Assembly (NCBI RefSeq): GCF_002082015.1 | Contig: NZ_CP015109.1 | Location: forward strand, 2,075,001-2,139,000 | Direction: 5' to 3' | Source of the DNA: Sporosarcina ureae | GTDB lineage: Bacteria; Bacillota; Bacilli; Bacillales_A; Planococcaceae | Length of the DNA stretch: 64,000 nucleotides | Part shown: piece after piece, positions 37,642-47,547 of the stretch | Layout: each line of letters begins with the position of its first letter | Position numbering within the stretch: the first letter of the stretch is position 1 | The notes under the pieces: generated by a model | Databases searched by the model: none | What the model was told of the DNA's origin: nothing | What the model saw: the letters and a program-made list of their open reading frames with translations, nothing else | Translations under genes and position numbers: made by a program

Positions 37642-39012
37642 TCAAGATTTCTTTTTCTTTTCCATCGGATAGAGGTTTGTAAAGTAATCATTCGTAATAT
37701 CCCGTACTTGTCCGCTTAAGAAAAGTACCGCAATCACGTTAGGAATTACTACGATTGCGAGTAATAGATCAAGGAACTTCCAGACGAACTGCAATCCACC
37801 AAGTGCTCCAATTATAATAGCTGCGATATATGCGACACGTATGACGATAGAGAAATTAGGCCCGAATAAGAACTCTGCTTGTTTCTCCCCGTAATAAATG
37901 ATGACTACAATCGTTGTAATAACGAATAAGAATAATACAATGGATATAATAATCCCGCCAAGAGAAGCTCCAAATACCGTACTATACGCTTCTGTCACCA
38001 TGTTTGCCGCATTGTCTGCGTCAATGACTTCCCACACGCCTGTTGTCAGTATGACGAGCGCAGTTATGGTACAAACAATCAATGTATCCACAACGACTTC
38101 AAAAACGCCCCAGAAACCTTGTTTGGCGGGGTGACTATTCACCGCGGCTGCGTGGGCAATCGGCGCGGTACCAATTCCAGCTTCGTTAGAATATAATCCA
38201 CGGGCGAGACCCCAACGAATGGCCGCAGCTACACCGGCACCTGCGAATCCGCCTGCTGCTGAAATTGGCTGGAATGCATGTGTGAAAATCAAACCAAATG
38301 CTGCAGGCACTGCATCAACATGAAAGCCGATAATTAGGAGGGCAGTTAAAATATAGATGACGACCATTGACGGAATTAGACGTTCCGTTACGCGCCCGAT
38401 TGCTTTAATTCCACCAAATGAAATGAGTCCAACAAATAAGGCGACGAATAGGCCCGTTATAATTGGAGATAAACCGAATGAACCTTCAAGGGTTGTAGCG
38501 ATCGAGTTAGATTGCACCATAGTGCTTGCCATAACTTCTAACATGAGGGCAAATGCGAAGATATACGCAATCTTTTTCCAGCCGAGTCCTTTTTTTATGT
38601 AATACATCGGACCGCCGACGTAATCACCGGCAGCGTTCTTTTCACGATACTTGATGCCGAGCACGACTTCAGAATATTTCGTACCAATTCCGATTAGTGC
38701 GACCACCCACATCCAGAAGATTGCGCCAGGTCCACCAAGTGCAATGGCTACAGGCACTCCAACAATATTTGCTGCTCCCATTGTGGAAGCAAGTGCTGAG
38801 GTTGTTGCTTGGAAAGGGGTTAGCGTACCATCCCCAGATCCTTTCGACATGATTTTTCCAAAGGTTTGACGAAAAATGTGAGGCATATAACGCAATTGGA
38901 AGAACTTCAAACGGATTGTCAGGAACAGTCCGCCTCCTATTAGTAAAATGATGATGGGGAATCCCCATAAAAAATCCGAGGAAGCTTCTACCCATTTCGT
39001 AAACACAATCAT
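37642..39012 (-). CDS. Sodium/alanine symporter (AGCS family)
   Basis: 456 residues from ATG at 39012, preceded by AAAAGGAG; a longer frame to 39048 has no site. About ten membrane spans and the family signature GDGTLTPFQA...LASTMGAANIVGV near 70-95; also GGPMYYIKKGLG and SNEAGIGTAPIAHAAA. Imports alanine or glycine with sodium. Ends in a lysine-rich tail EKKKKS. Single-gene unit. Confidence 0.94.
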   Translation of the reverse strand: MIVFTKWVEASSDFLWGFPIIILLIGGGLFLTIRLKFFQLRYMPHIFRQTFGKIMSKGSGDGTLTPFQATTSALASTMGAANIVGVPVAIALGGPGAIFWMWVVALIGIGTKYSEVVLGIKYREKNAAGDYVGGPMYYIKKGLGWKKIAYIFAFALMLEVMASTMVQSNSIATTLEGSFGLSPIITGLFVALFVGLISFGGIKAIGRVTERLIPSMVVIYILTALLIIGFHVDAVPAAFGLIFTHAFQPISAAGGFAGAGVAAAIRWGLARGLYSNEAGIGTAPIAHAAAVNSHPAKQGFWGVFEVVVDTLIVCTITALVILTTGVWEVIDADNAANMVTEAYSTVFGASLGGIIISIVLFLFVITTIVVIIYYGEKQAEFLFGPNFSIVIRVAYIAAIIIGALGGLQFVWKFLDLLLAIVVIPNVIAVLFLSGQVRDITNDYFTNLYPMEKKKKS

Positions 39013-39261
39013 TAGCACCGACTCCTTTTGTAGTTTGAGATTACTCAACCAACTAGTTAATTTTGTTTCGGTTTACGAATTAGTTGTCTACTATACTAGT
39101 AAATGAATGGGAGGTGTGTCAAATAAAAATAGAAATGTATAGCTTTTTGGTACTTGAGTCATTGTTAATAAATATATATCGGATAACATATTTGGCAAAA
39201 AGATTTGTAAATACATTTTCTGCAATCAATGGATAGAATACATAGAATTATTTGAAATTGG

Positions 39262-39290
39262 TTGACAAGCTGCCCAGCACAATGTAGTAT
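39262..39290 (+). promoter_or_regulatory. Promoter of the leuA T-box transcript
   Basis: TTGACA (39262-39267), 17-bp spacer, TAGTAT (39285-39290). Start of transcription expected near 39297. Confidence 0.7.
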
Positions 39291-39299
39291 TACGTTTAA

Positions 39300-39575
39300 T
39301 AGTACATTGCAGACTAGGAATGGAATCAGTAAAAATGTTAAGCGTCTTTATAGAGAGCTGGTGGTTGGTGAAAATCAGCAAGCGCACATTTTGAACTCAT
39401 CCATGAGTCACTCCCTGAAAGTGCTACAGTAAGGGATGTCGGTTTCCTCCGTTAACGGGATAGACAGTAATAGCTGTCGATAAGTGGATTGGCCAAGTAT
39501 GGCGAATCAATTAGAGTGGTACCGCGAGTTGAACCTCGTCTCTATATTTCAATATAGAGACGAGGTTTTTTGTGT
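39300..39575 (+). promoter_or_regulatory. Leucine T-box riboswitch
   Basis: Leader with the conserved T-box AGAGTGGTACCGCG at 39513-39526, a Stem I region whose specifier context is GAACTCATCC giving the codon CTC (39396-39398, leucine), and an overlapping terminator with arms AACCTCGTCTCTATA / TATAGAGACGAGGTT ending in a T run (39532-39572). Uncharged leucyl-tRNA is expected to stabilise the antiterminator and turn on leuA. Confidence 0.93.
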
Positions 39576-39603
39576 TTATTTTTATAAAAAGGAGTGTAAA
39601 GAG

Positions 39604-41190
39604 ATGAGCAGAAAAATTTGGGTTTTTGATACGACATTACGTGACGGAGAACAGGTACCTGGTGCTAAATTGAATCTTTATGAAAAAGTAGAGATTGCAC
39701 AGCAATTAAAGAAGCTTGGCGTCGATATAATCGAAGCTGGTTTTCCTGCTTCATCCCAAGGTGATTTTGAAGCGGTCAAGGCTGTCGCGCAGAGAGTTGG
39801 CAATACAAATGACATGATGATCACAGCTTTGGCACGCGCAGTGCAGGCAGATATTGATTCAGTATATAACGCAGTAAAGTACGCGGAAAATCCGATGATT
39901 CATATGGTGCTAGGTACTTCTGATATTCACGTAGAGAAAAAGTTCAATAAATCAAAGGACCAGATCCTTCAAATAGGTGTAGATGCCGTGAAATATGCAA
40001 AGACATTAATGCCTGAAGTACAGTATTCAACGGAAGATGCTTCACGCTCGGAGTTCGAATATTTATGGCATACAATCGAAGCCGTTATGAAGGCGGGTGC
40101 GACCATGATTAATGTGCCCGACACGGTAGGTTTTGCAGAGCCTGAGGAATTCGGCGCGATGATTTATAAATTAAATGACCGCATGAAGAACCTGAACCCA
40201 GACGTCTTATTAAGTGTTCACTGTCATAATGATTTAGGAATGGCGACTGCAAACACATTAGCAGCAGTCAAGAATGGTGCGGATAAAGTAGAATGTACAA
40301 TTAATGGCATCGGGGAACGAGCAGGCAATGCAGCGCTTGAAGAAGTGGTCATGGCATTGAACACAAGAAGCTCCATTTACAATGTGAATACACAAATCAA
40401 TACAAAAGAAATTATGAATACATCTCGTCTTGTATCTAGCTTCATGGGATTGGATGTGCAAGTGAACAAGGCGATTACGGGAGATAATGCTTTTGCTCAT
40501 TCGTCTGGTATACACCAAGACGGTTTATTGAAATCCCGCGATGCATATGAAATCGTTCATCCCGAAGACGTTGGACTGGATGATATGGAATTGATCTTGA
40601 CAGCGCGGTCAGGTCGCCATGCGGTGAAAAACGCACTTGAAAAGCTTGGTTTTACGTATATGCAGCCTGAAGAATTTGAAGGGGTATTTGAAGGATTCTT
40701 AAAGCTGGCAGACCTTAAAAAAGAAGTATATGATCACGATTTGTATGTAATAGTTGAGAATTATTATGAAAAACATGATAAAGAAAATGTTACGAATTAC
40801 AGTGATCATTTCTTTGAATTTGAAGATCTGCAAGTCGTCAGCAATTCTAATTTCCCATCTGCTAGCGTCAAGATTCGAAAAGGCGACGAAACTTTCAAAT
40901 CAAGTGCAGTTGGAACGGGTCCAATCGATGCGCTGTATTCAGCAATTGCTGAAATCACAAAGATTCAAGTGAAATTAATTGGCTATGATATTAGCAGTGT
41001 TTCTCGGGGCAAAGATGCGTTAGGAAAGGTGAAAATTACTATCGCGCATGAAGGAGAAAATTATATCGCGAAGGCCGCAGACACAGATATTTTAAAAGCA
41101 AGTGCACTGGCCTATATGAATGCGATTAATAGCGTAATCGTATCTGGCCTCAAAGATGCAACTGTGGAACACGCAGTTGCCAATGGGTAA
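39604..41190 (+). CDS. leuA: 2-Isopropylmalate synthase
   Basis: 528 residues from ATG 39604 (AAAAGGAG upstream; the longer frame to 39484 runs back through the T-box). TIM-barrel start [14 protein letters not shown], metal-binding [12 protein letters not shown] and the [15 protein letters not shown] stretch; C-terminal regulatory domain from about 395. It joins acetyl-CoA and 2-oxoisovalerate in the first committed step of leucine synthesis. The leucine T-box supports this over citramalate or homocitrate synthase. It stands alone; leuB, leuC and leuD are not next to it. Confidence 0.94.
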   Translation: MSRKIWVFDTTLRDGEQVPGAKLNLYEKVEIAQQLKKLGVDIIEAGFPASSQGDFEAVKAVAQRVGNTNDMMITALARAVQADIDSVYNAVKYAENPMIHMVLGTSDIHVEKKFNKSKDQILQIGVDAVKYAKTLMPEVQYSTEDASRSEFEYLWHTIEAVMKAGATMINVPDTVGFAEPEEFGAMIYKLNDRMKNLNPDVLLSVHCHNDLGMATANTLAAVKNGADKVECTINGIGERAGNAALEEVVMALNTRSSIYNVNTQINTKEIMNTSRLVSSFMGLDVQVNKAITGDNAFAHSSGIHQDGLLKSRDAYEIVHPEDVGLDDMELILTARSGRHAVKNALEKLGFTYMQPEEFEGVFEGFLKLADLKKEVYDHDLYVIVENYYEKHDKENVTNYSDHFFEFEDLQVVSNSNFPSASVKIRKGDETFKSSAVGTGPIDALYSAIAEITKIQVKLIGYDISSVSRGKDALGKVKITIAHEGENYIAKAADTDILKASALAYMNAINSVIVSGLKDATVEHAVANG

Positions 41191-41242
41191 CGGACCTCAA
41201 TGAATGTAATGCAGGACGATAATCAATATATACTTGTGATCT

Positions 41243-41277
41243 CTTCCAGCCGTGTAGAATGGCTGGGAGTTTTTTTG
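41243..41277 (+). terminator. leuA terminator
   Basis: Stem CTTCCAGCC / GGCTGGGAG followed by seven T residues. The following 41278-41640 stretch shows no supported gene. Confidence 0.88.
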
Positions 41278-41645
41278 TTGCAGATCAGTTGCATAACTCG
41301 TTATATTGCTCTGGGGTTAACTCACGATAAGTGCGGTAACGTATGCTTTACCAATGTATGTTCTAACCGGAGGGACTTCCCAAGCTATAAACAGTTTTCA
41401 TTATGGGATCTATGTATAACAAATGTTTAAAAAATGAAAAGGGATTTATAGAAAATACAGACCCCTTAATATAAAAACTACGTCTGAATTTCAGAAAATA
41501 TTTACAAGAAAGTTGGAAAACCAATTTCACAAGGAATTTGGATGCTCTACTACATAGAAACCTTGCAAGTAAACATCGGAAGAGCGATTGTTGAATTTAT
41601 GGAGGATAAGTTATGAATGTTGGAGTTACCAAAAAATATAATGGA

Positions 41646-41683
41646 CTACCATTTGAACAATATTATGTCGTCACAAATGGTAG
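41646..41683. terminator. Inverted repeat downstream of the sigma-54 activator gene
   Basis: Perfect 10-bp arms CTACCATTTG / CAAATGGTAG with an 18-nt loop, 37 nt beyond the stop of the minus-strand activator gene; probable terminator for it. Confidence 0.5.
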
Positions 41684-41719
41684 TGTTTTAATTATTATCA
41701 GAAACGTTTCTTGTTTCCG

Positions 41720-43084
41720 TTACTCCTCACTCAGACAATGTTCTCGGATTAGTCTGGATGCTTTGGATTGGCTGATTTGTAGATCAGCGGCCACCCCTCT
41801 TGAAGAGCGAAACTTCTGGTACGACCTTCTGACCATCGTTCCTGTCACATTATCCAAAGCGCTTTCCAAAGAATTTGAATAGAGCAATTCTGGAACTTCC
41901 TTCACTTTGTCCAAAATTACTTCGGGTAGATCTTCCAATCCAATGACCGCTTCACTCGTAATGACTAAACGTTCCATCAGATTTTCCAACTGACGTACAT
42001 TGCCCGGCCATGAATAATGATAAAGAACCGTTAGGCAGTCTTCGGAGATTATTTTAGTGAAATTGTACTTATCATTAAACTTACTTAGGAAGCTGTAAAC
42101 TAAAGGAATAATATCTTCTTTGCGTTCGGCTAATGTCGGTAAATGGATATCGATAACATTGAGTCGATAAAATAAATCCTCACGGAATGTTTTATTATCC
42201 ACCATTTTTAGTAAGTCTTGGTTCGTGGCAGCGATAATACGGACGTTCACTGTCTTACTAACATTACTGCCGATCGGGATAAACTTCTTATCCTGAATGA
42301 CTTGAAGTACTTTAGCTTGCAAAGGTAATGCCAACTCCCCGATTTCATCCAAGAATATAGTCCCATTATCCGCCGCTTCAAACATTCCAATTTTCCCTTC
42401 CTTTTTAGCACCTGTAAAAGAACCGGCGATATAACCAAAAAGTGCTGATTCTAACAAGTCTTCGGGGATAGCTGCACAATTAACATTTAGGAAAGGTTCA
42501 TTTCTTCTGGCACTCAATTTGTGCAAATGATAGGCGATGACACCTTTACCAGTTCCGGATTGACCGTGCACCAACACAGTGGAGTCTGTTGGTGCAACCT
42601 TTTCACAGAAGCGTAAGATTTTACGCATCTTTTCATTATTCATAATCACCGTATCTGCGAAGTCTTTGTCTACTTCGTTGGATGAGGGTTGTTCTTCAGT
42701 TTTTGTTAGTCGTGTGAAATCCTTTATTTCAGTTGCCGTAATCACAATATATTCGATCTCATTATGGTTATTTAGTATAGGGAAAGCCCTAGTCAACAAT
42801 TCAGCTCCGATATTTGTTTGCTGTCTCATCGACACCGGCATTTTCTTTTCTAATACACGTGGAACGACGGAGGGCGTCCAGTATCCTTCATTAAAAAAGT
42901 CATCATTATATCTTCCTACAACATCAGACTTTTTTACTCCGTAATGTTTTTCGCAATTACGATTGACATATACAATTTTGGTTTCTCCATCCAATACATA
43001 AATTTCATCTGATGAATAATCCAGTATTTTAAGTAGTGACTCCAAAGATAAATCCATTTTTTCTTGTTTGTTTTCATGAGTCAT
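41720..43084 (-). CDS. Sigma-54-dependent activator with PAS domain
   Basis: 454 residues. PAS sensor about 18-125; AAA+ domain with Walker A GQSGTGKGV (174-182), sigma-54-contacting loop GSFTGA (221-226; GAFTGA is usual), Walker B TIFLDEIGE (242-250) and WPGNVRQLENL; C-terminal Fis-type helix-turn-helix about 420-450. It remodels sigma-54 polymerase at -24/-12 promoters. It diverges from a -24/-12 site and paired inverted sites just upstream, and so very likely controls the carnitine operon beyond the IS element. Such a PAS sensor may bind the inducer; which one is unknown. Confidence 0.92.
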   Translation of the reverse strand: MTHENKQEKMDLSLESLLKILDYSSDEIYVLDGETKIVYVNRNCEKHYGVKKSDVVGRYNDDFFNEGYWTPSVVPRVLEKKMPVSMRQQTNIGAELLTRAFPILNNHNEIEYIVITATEIKDFTRLTKTEEQPSSNEVDKDFADTVIMNNEKMRKILRFCEKVAPTDSTVLVHGQSGTGKGVIAYHLHKLSARRNEPFLNVNCAAIPEDLLESALFGYIAGSFTGAKKEGKIGMFEAADNGTIFLDEIGELALPLQAKVLQVIQDKKFIPIGSNVSKTVNVRIIAATNQDLLKMVDNKTFREDLFYRLNVIDIHLPTLAERKEDIIPLVYSFLSKFNDKYNFTKIISEDCLTVLYHYSWPGNVRQLENLMERLVITSEAVIGLEDLPEVILDKVKEVPELLYSNSLESALDNVTGTMVRRSYQKFRSSRGVAADLQISQSKASRLIREHCLSEE

Positions 43085-43111
43085 GCATGATCACCTTCCT
43101 ACAATTGGTCC

Positions 43112-43158
43112 GAGTCAATTTTGAGAATATTTTAATATATTTGAATCAAACTCGACTC
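43112..43158. promoter_or_regulatory. Paired upstream activator sites
   Basis: GAGTCAATTTTGA (43112-43124) and, inverted, TCAAACTCGACTC (43146-43158) agree at 11 of 13 positions; consensus GAGTCRAKTTTGA. Centres lie 34 bp apart and 63-110 bp before the -24 element: usual geometry for enhancer sites of sigma-54 activators. Confidence 0.65.
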
Positions 43159-43220
43159 AATTCTAGCAGGTATTTTATAAAAATACGATAAGAATCTAAC
43201 TTTCATGCAAGTTTCAAAGA

Positions 43221-43237
43221 TTGGCACGATACTTGCA
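43221..43237 (+). promoter_or_regulatory. Sigma-54 (-24/-12) promoter
   Basis: TTGGCACGATACTTGCA carries TGGCAC, 5 nt, TTGCA: an exact match to the sigma-54 consensus, pointing toward the carnitine genes. An AAGGAG at 43317-43322 downstream has no proper gene after it because the IS element follows. Confidence 0.88.
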
Positions 43238-43339
43238 ATAGTATTTACTAACGCGGCAATAGTGAGGGAATGCCCTAATCGCCCCGTAACTATATTCGTA
43301 TATATAAAATAACAACAAGGAGCATTCCTGTTAGAAGCT

Positions 43340-44880
43340 TTTTCGGGGACTTGAACACAAAGAGCCCTCTTGGTATGATGCGGGGTGTCAAATCAGCACG
43401 AATTGACCCCTAATTTAAATACCAAGGAGGACTCATCATGAATTTTACGCAAAATGCAAAGATTAATCAAGTCACGGATCAGACGCTAGTTATCGGAATG
43501 GATATCGCCAAGCGCACACATTACGCCTGCATGGTCGATGAACGTGGCCTGATTCTTAAGAAATCGTTCCCTGTTCATCAATCAAGCCATGGGTTCGAAT
43601 ACTTCTATGAGTGTATTCTAAACGCTAAGAAACAATTTGGTAAAAGTGATGTCATCATAGGTATTGAACCTACCGGCCACTATTGGCTCAACCTGGCTTA
43701 CTTTCTCGATGATCGGGGCATCCCCCTCGTCGTATGCAACCCCATGCATGTAAAGAAGTCCAAGGAGCTGGACGACAATCTTCAAACAAAGAACGATGCA
43801 AAAGATGCCCTCGTCATCGCCCGTTTGGTGAAAGATGGACGTTACAGCTACCCTAGAATTTTAAGGGAGACAGAGGCAGAACTACGGGTTGGTTCGACTT
43901 TGAAAGGTAATCTTACTGAAGAATTGAACGCGATAAAAAACAAGATGATTCGCTGGACTGATCGGTACTTTCCCGAGTTCCAAGGAATATTTCCAGCGTT
44001 TGGTAAAATGGCGCTAGCCGTTTTGGAATGTACTCCATTCCCATCTGAGATAGTGAATCAGGAACCGTCAGAACTACTGGCAACCTACCGGACGGTAGAG
44101 GGGATGAAATCTCCCCAGTTGCCGAAGACAAAAAAGCTCATTGAAAATGCACGTACTTCTATAGGCGTAACAGAAGGACAACAGATGGCCCGTATTGAAA
44201 TTGCCACACTTGTTCAACGTTATCGCCAACTTGAGAAGGAACTGGCATCGCTTCAAGAACAGCTGACAGCGTTTATTCAAGCTACAGTTGAGTACGAGTA
44301 TCTCCAAACAGTCCCAGGACTTGGAGACGCAACCATCATTGATTTACTATCAGAAATCGGCAGTTTCTCCCATTACGATCATCCACGCCAATTATTGAAA
44401 CTTGCGGGATTGACGTTGAGGGAGAATTCTTCCGGACAGCACAAGGGACAGAAACGAATTTCTAAAAGAGGAAGAAGCCAGCTGCGTGCACTGCTCTTCC
44501 GTGTCATGATGCCAATGGTGCGGCATAACAAGGCATTTAAACAACTGCACGAGTATTACACAACCAGACAAGTGAATCCATTACGCAAGAAACAGTCCAT
44601 TGTGGTTCTCTGCGGAAAACTACTGAAGGTACTACACGCAATCTGTACGAAACACATAGCGTTTGACGCTGAGCAAATGATGAAGGACATTCCTAAGCTC
44701 GATAGAGCTGCCTAAGCACGACATTCTGAGTGAATGACTAGAAAATTGGATGACACGGAGTAGCCGGCATGATATTTTCCATACGACCAATGAGTCCCTA
44801 AAGGAGCTTCGCCAGCCTCCGCCTTATGACTAGACCGAACGAAGGAATGTAGGCGCATTAGACGCCAAGAGACATGGGAG
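43340..44880 (+). mobile_element. IS110-family insertion sequence (ends approximate)
   Basis: Contains one transposase gene flanked by about 100 bp on the left and 165 bp on the right of non-coding, hairpin-rich sequence. Left: GGGGTGTCAA / TTGACCCC. Right: GGAG-CTTCGCCAGC-CTCC and GGCG-CATTAGA-CGCC. IS110 elements lack clear terminal inverted repeats, so the ends cannot be fixed by eye. Members encode a structured bridge RNA in one flank that pairs with target and donor DNA. The element lies between the sigma-54 promoter and the operon it should drive. Confidence 0.75.
43438..44715 (+). CDS. IS110-family transposase
   Basis: 425 residues, intact. N-terminal RuvC-like DEDD domain (GMDIAKRTHYA near 20, GIEPTGHYW near 80, NDAKDALV near 118) and C-terminal Transposase_20 domain (LQTVPGLGDATIIDLLSEIG near 290, then LLKLAGLTLRENSSG and the serine-bearing region around SKRGRSQLRALL). 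These recombinases act with a bridge RNA. AAGGAGG lies upstream of the ATG. No frameshift or stop is seen, so the copy may be active. Confidence 0.95.
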   Translation: MNFTQNAKINQVTDQTLVIGMDIAKRTHYACMVDERGLILKKSFPVHQSSHGFEYFYECILNAKKQFGKSDVIIGIEPTGHYWLNLAYFLDDRGIPLVVCNPMHVKKSKELDDNLQTKNDAKDALVIARLVKDGRYSYPRILRETEAELRVGSTLKGNLTEELNAIKNKMIRWTDRYFPEFQGIFPAFGKMALAVLECTPFPSEIVNQEPSELLATYRTVEGMKSPQLPKTKKLIENARTSIGVTEGQQMARIEIATLVQRYRQLEKELASLQEQLTAFIQATVEYEYLQTVPGLGDATIIDLLSEIGSFSHYDHPRQLLKLAGLTLRENSSGQHKGQKRISKRGRSQLRALLFRVMMPMVRHNKAFKQLHEYYTTRQVNPLRKKQSIVVLCGKLLKVLHAICTKHIAFDAEQMMKDIPKLDRAA

Positions 44881-44886
44881 GGTACG

Positions 44887-45071
44887 TCATCATAAGCTAT
44901 GCGGAGATCCAGAGTGCATCGTATATTGTATTAGCATCGCAACCAGTATTATCCAGCGATGACCGCGTAGCGTACCAAAGGCTGTTAGAAGATTCACATA
45001 TTAAATTCAAAACGGTAACAAGTGTGTCAAAAATATATTTTTGGCGCCCTAACAACGGGTCAAACCGTTGA
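44887..45071 (+). pseudogene. Probable 3' remnant of a small gene cut by the IS
   Basis: An open stretch of about 55-60 codons with ordinary codon use (ASYIVLASQPVLSSDDRVAY, then QRLLEDSHIKFKTV) ends with TGA 45069-45071, 30 nt before the reductase gene. It has no start or ribosome site of its own; the open frame runs back into the IS right end. A start-less AAGGAG at 43317 stands on the other side of the IS. A small first gene of the operon split by the IS would explain both. Family not recognised. Confidence 0.4.
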
Positions 45072-45101
45072 TACATCAATATTTATAGAGGGAGGTACAA
45101 C

Positions 45102-46136
45102 ATGATTAGAACAGCTGAAGTTAGCGACGTAACAATTATTGGGGGTGGACCAGTCGGCCTATTTACAGCATTTTACGCGGGGCTTCGACAAATGTCTGTA
45201 AAAGTTATTGAAAGTTTGCCACAACTGGGTGGCCAACTATCGGCACTGTATCCTGAAAAGTATATTTATGATATCGCCGGTTTTCCTAAAGTAAGAGCAC
45301 AGGAGCTGGTAGATAATCTGATTGAACAAATGAATCAATTTCCGACTACTGTCTGCTTGGATGAAGCGGTAATGCAAGTTGAAAAAGAAGATGATGGCGT
45401 TTTCAAACTGACAACAAATAGTGGAGTGCATTATTCAAGAACAATTATTGTCACTGCAGGTAACGGAGCTTTCCAAGCAAGGAAGATGGAGATCGAGAGC
45501 GAAGAGAAGTTCCAGGGACAGAATATTCATTATTTCGTTCAGAATATGAATCAGTTCCAGAATAAAAAAGTGGCTTTATTCGGCGGGGGAGATTCCGCAG
45601 TGGATTGGGCATTGATGCTGGAACCAATTGCTGAAAAAGCATCCATCATTCACCGCAGAGATAAGTTTCGTGCACATGAACATAGCGTGGAATTATTAAA
45701 ACAATCTAAAGTAGATCGATTGACACCTTATGTTCCGGTCGAATTGTTGGGTGATGAAAGAATTGAGAAAGTAATTCTAAAACATTCTAAAACACAAGAG
45801 TTTTTAGAGCTTGAAGTCGATGATGTACTAGTCAATTACGGTTTCGTTTCATCATTGGGGCCTATCAAGGACTGGAATCTTGAAATAGAGAAAAACTCCA
45901 TTGTGGTCAATTCAAAAATGGAAACGAATATCGAAGGGCTCTACGCAGTAGGGGATATTTGCACATATGAAGGAAAAGTAAAGTTGATTGCATCTGGTTT
46001 TGGTGAAGCACCTGTCGCGGTGAGCAGCGCAAAAGTATATATCGATCCGACAGCAAAAACTCAGCCGTTGCATAGTACCAGCATCATGGGAGAATCGGAA
46101 GAAGCTCCAAAGAAAGTGACTGCCGGAGTCAACTGA
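45102..46136 (+). CDS. Ferredoxin-NAD(P)+ reductase (TrxB-like FAD protein), copy 1
   Basis: 344 residues. FAD motif [16 protein letters not shown] near the N-terminus, NAD(P) motif [16 protein letters not shown] near 165, and the C-terminal [24 protein letters not shown] motif. No CxxC redox pair, so it fits YumC-type ferredoxin reductases, not thioredoxin reductase. Directly precedes a ferredoxin and a Rieske oxygenase, so it should pass electrons NAD(P)H to FAD to ferredoxin to oxygenase. A close paralog stands at 60516. GGGAGG precedes the ATG. Confidence 0.92.
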   Translation: MIRTAEVSDVTIIGGGPVGLFTAFYAGLRQMSVKVIESLPQLGGQLSALYPEKYIYDIAGFPKVRAQELVDNLIEQMNQFPTTVCLDEAVMQVEKEDDGVFKLTTNSGVHYSRTIIVTAGNGAFQARKMEIESEEKFQGQNIHYFVQNMNQFQNKKVALFGGGDSAVDWALMLEPIAEKASIIHRRDKFRAHEHSVELLKQSKVDRLTPYVPVELLGDERIEKVILKHSKTQEFLELEVDDVLVNYGFVSSLGPIKDWNLEIEKNSIVVNSKMETNIEGLYAVGDICTYEGKVKLIASGFGEAPVAVSSAKVYIDPTAKTQPLHSTSIMGESEEAPKKVTAGVN

Positions 46137-46157
46137 ATATTTTAGATAGGAGGCTAG

Positions 46158-46409
<252 letters not shown>

Positions 46410-46452
46410 TTGATTAATGAACTATAAAATATAACTCTAAGGAGAATGAGAA

Positions 46453-47547
46453 ATGGCTTATAATAAAGTACAGAACGCAACGGAAAGAACATTCGAAAGA
46501 ACGATGCCTTACAATCTATTTACGGATCCAGAGGTATTGAAAAAAGAAAAAGAAATGATTTTCGCGAAGAGTTGGCAATTAGTCGGCCATGTAAGCCAAG
46601 TTGAAAAAAAAGGCGCGTTTTTTACTGCTGAGATTGGCGATGACCCACTTATTATTATTCGGGGAACAGATGAAGTTCTTCGCGCGTTTTATAATGTTTG
46701 TCCTCACAGAGCGACGAAATTGGAGAAAAGTGATTCGGGCAAAAAGAAAATTCTACAGTGCTCGTATCATGGCTGGACATTCAAAACGGATGGGGCTTTA
46801 AACAAAGCACCGAACTTCCGGAGCGAAGAAGATGCTGCTTGCGTTCAGGATGCGTGCTTGCGTTCCGTTAGAATGGAAGTAATCGAATCCTTAATTTTTG
46901 TTAACTTGGATGATAATGCAAAACCATTGGCTGAGTCCTATGGTGATTTCTTCGATCGTCTAGGGAAATTTGAATTCTTGAAGAATCTGCAATTTACTCA
47001 CAAGAAGTCCCGTCATATTAAAGCAAATTGGAAAGCATTTATTGAAAACTATCTTGAATGTGATCATTGTCACGTAGCGCATCCAAGTTTTATTGACACA
47101 TTAGACATGGATGATTATCAGATCATTACGTGTGAGAACTATTCAATACAAGGTTCTATGGTGAAGCCTGATAAGCAATATGGAGAAGTAAATTTAGAAG
47201 AAGCAGAAATGCAAGGTGGGTCATTCTTCTGGCTATGGCCGAACTTGATGCTTACAATTTATCCGGGACCTGCGAATATGGCAACTATTCAGTTAGTCCC
47301 AATCGATGAAGAAAATACTGAAATCGTTTATACGTACTACTTTAGCGAAGACAGCTTGGAAAAACTGACCCAGGAAGAGAAAGACCTGATGACATTTGCG
47401 GAGCAAGTTCGCTTTGAAGATATCGAATTGGTTGAATTAGAGCAACTTGGCTTCAAATCACGTGCATTCGAGAAAGGCCGTTACTCACAATCTGAACAAG
47501 CAATCGTACAATTCCATGAAATGGTTCTGGAGGCGCTCAATGAATAA
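46453..47547 (+). CDS. cntA: Rieske oxygenase alpha subunit, carnitine monooxygenase-like
   Basis: 364 residues. Rieske [2Fe-2S] ligands C83, H85 (CPHRA) and C103, H106 (CSYHGW). Mononuclear iron ligands H205 and H210, with E202 at the position bridging the two metal centres (ENYLECDHCHVAHP). Most Rieske dioxygenases have Asp there; Glu is typical of CntA/YeaW and other quaternary-ammonium oxygenases. CntA splits carnitine into trimethylamine and malic semialdehyde. The neighbours (semialdehyde dehydrogenase, D-malate dehydrogenase, BCCT carrier) match the E. coli yeaU-yeaV-yeaW-yeaX set. Glycine betaine or gamma-butyrobetaine as substrate cannot be excluded. Confidence 0.85.
   Translation: MAYNKVQNATERTFERTMPYNLFTDPEVLKKEKEMIFAKSWQLVGHVSQVEKKGAFFTAEIGDDPLIIIRGTDEVLRAFYNVCPHRATKLEKSDSGKKKILQCSYHGWTFKTDGALNKAPNFRSEEDAACVQDACLRSVRMEVIESLIFVNLDDNAKPLAESYGDFFDRLGKFEFLKNLQFTHKKSRHIKANWKAFIENYLECDHCHVAHPSFIDTLDMDDYQIITCENYSIQGSMVKPDKQYGEVNLEEAEMQGGSFFWLWPNLMLTIYPGPANMATIQLVPIDEENTEIVYTYYFSEDSLEKLTQEEKDLMTFAEQVRFEDIELVELEQLGFKSRAFEKGRYSQSEQAIVQFHEMVLEALNE

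Noticed and set aside
41613..41882. 89-codon frame with a good GGAGG site
   Set aside because: Most of it runs antisense through the sigma-54 activator gene and a terminator-like inverted repeat; no recognisable product. A short unknown peptide cannot be fully excluded.
43328..44991. 10-mer CTGTTAGAAG at 43328-43337 and 44982-44991 as a target duplication of the IS
   Set aside because: IS110 elements do not make duplications of this kind, and the right copy lies within coding-like sequence well beyond the hairpin-rich IS flank; chance is plausible.
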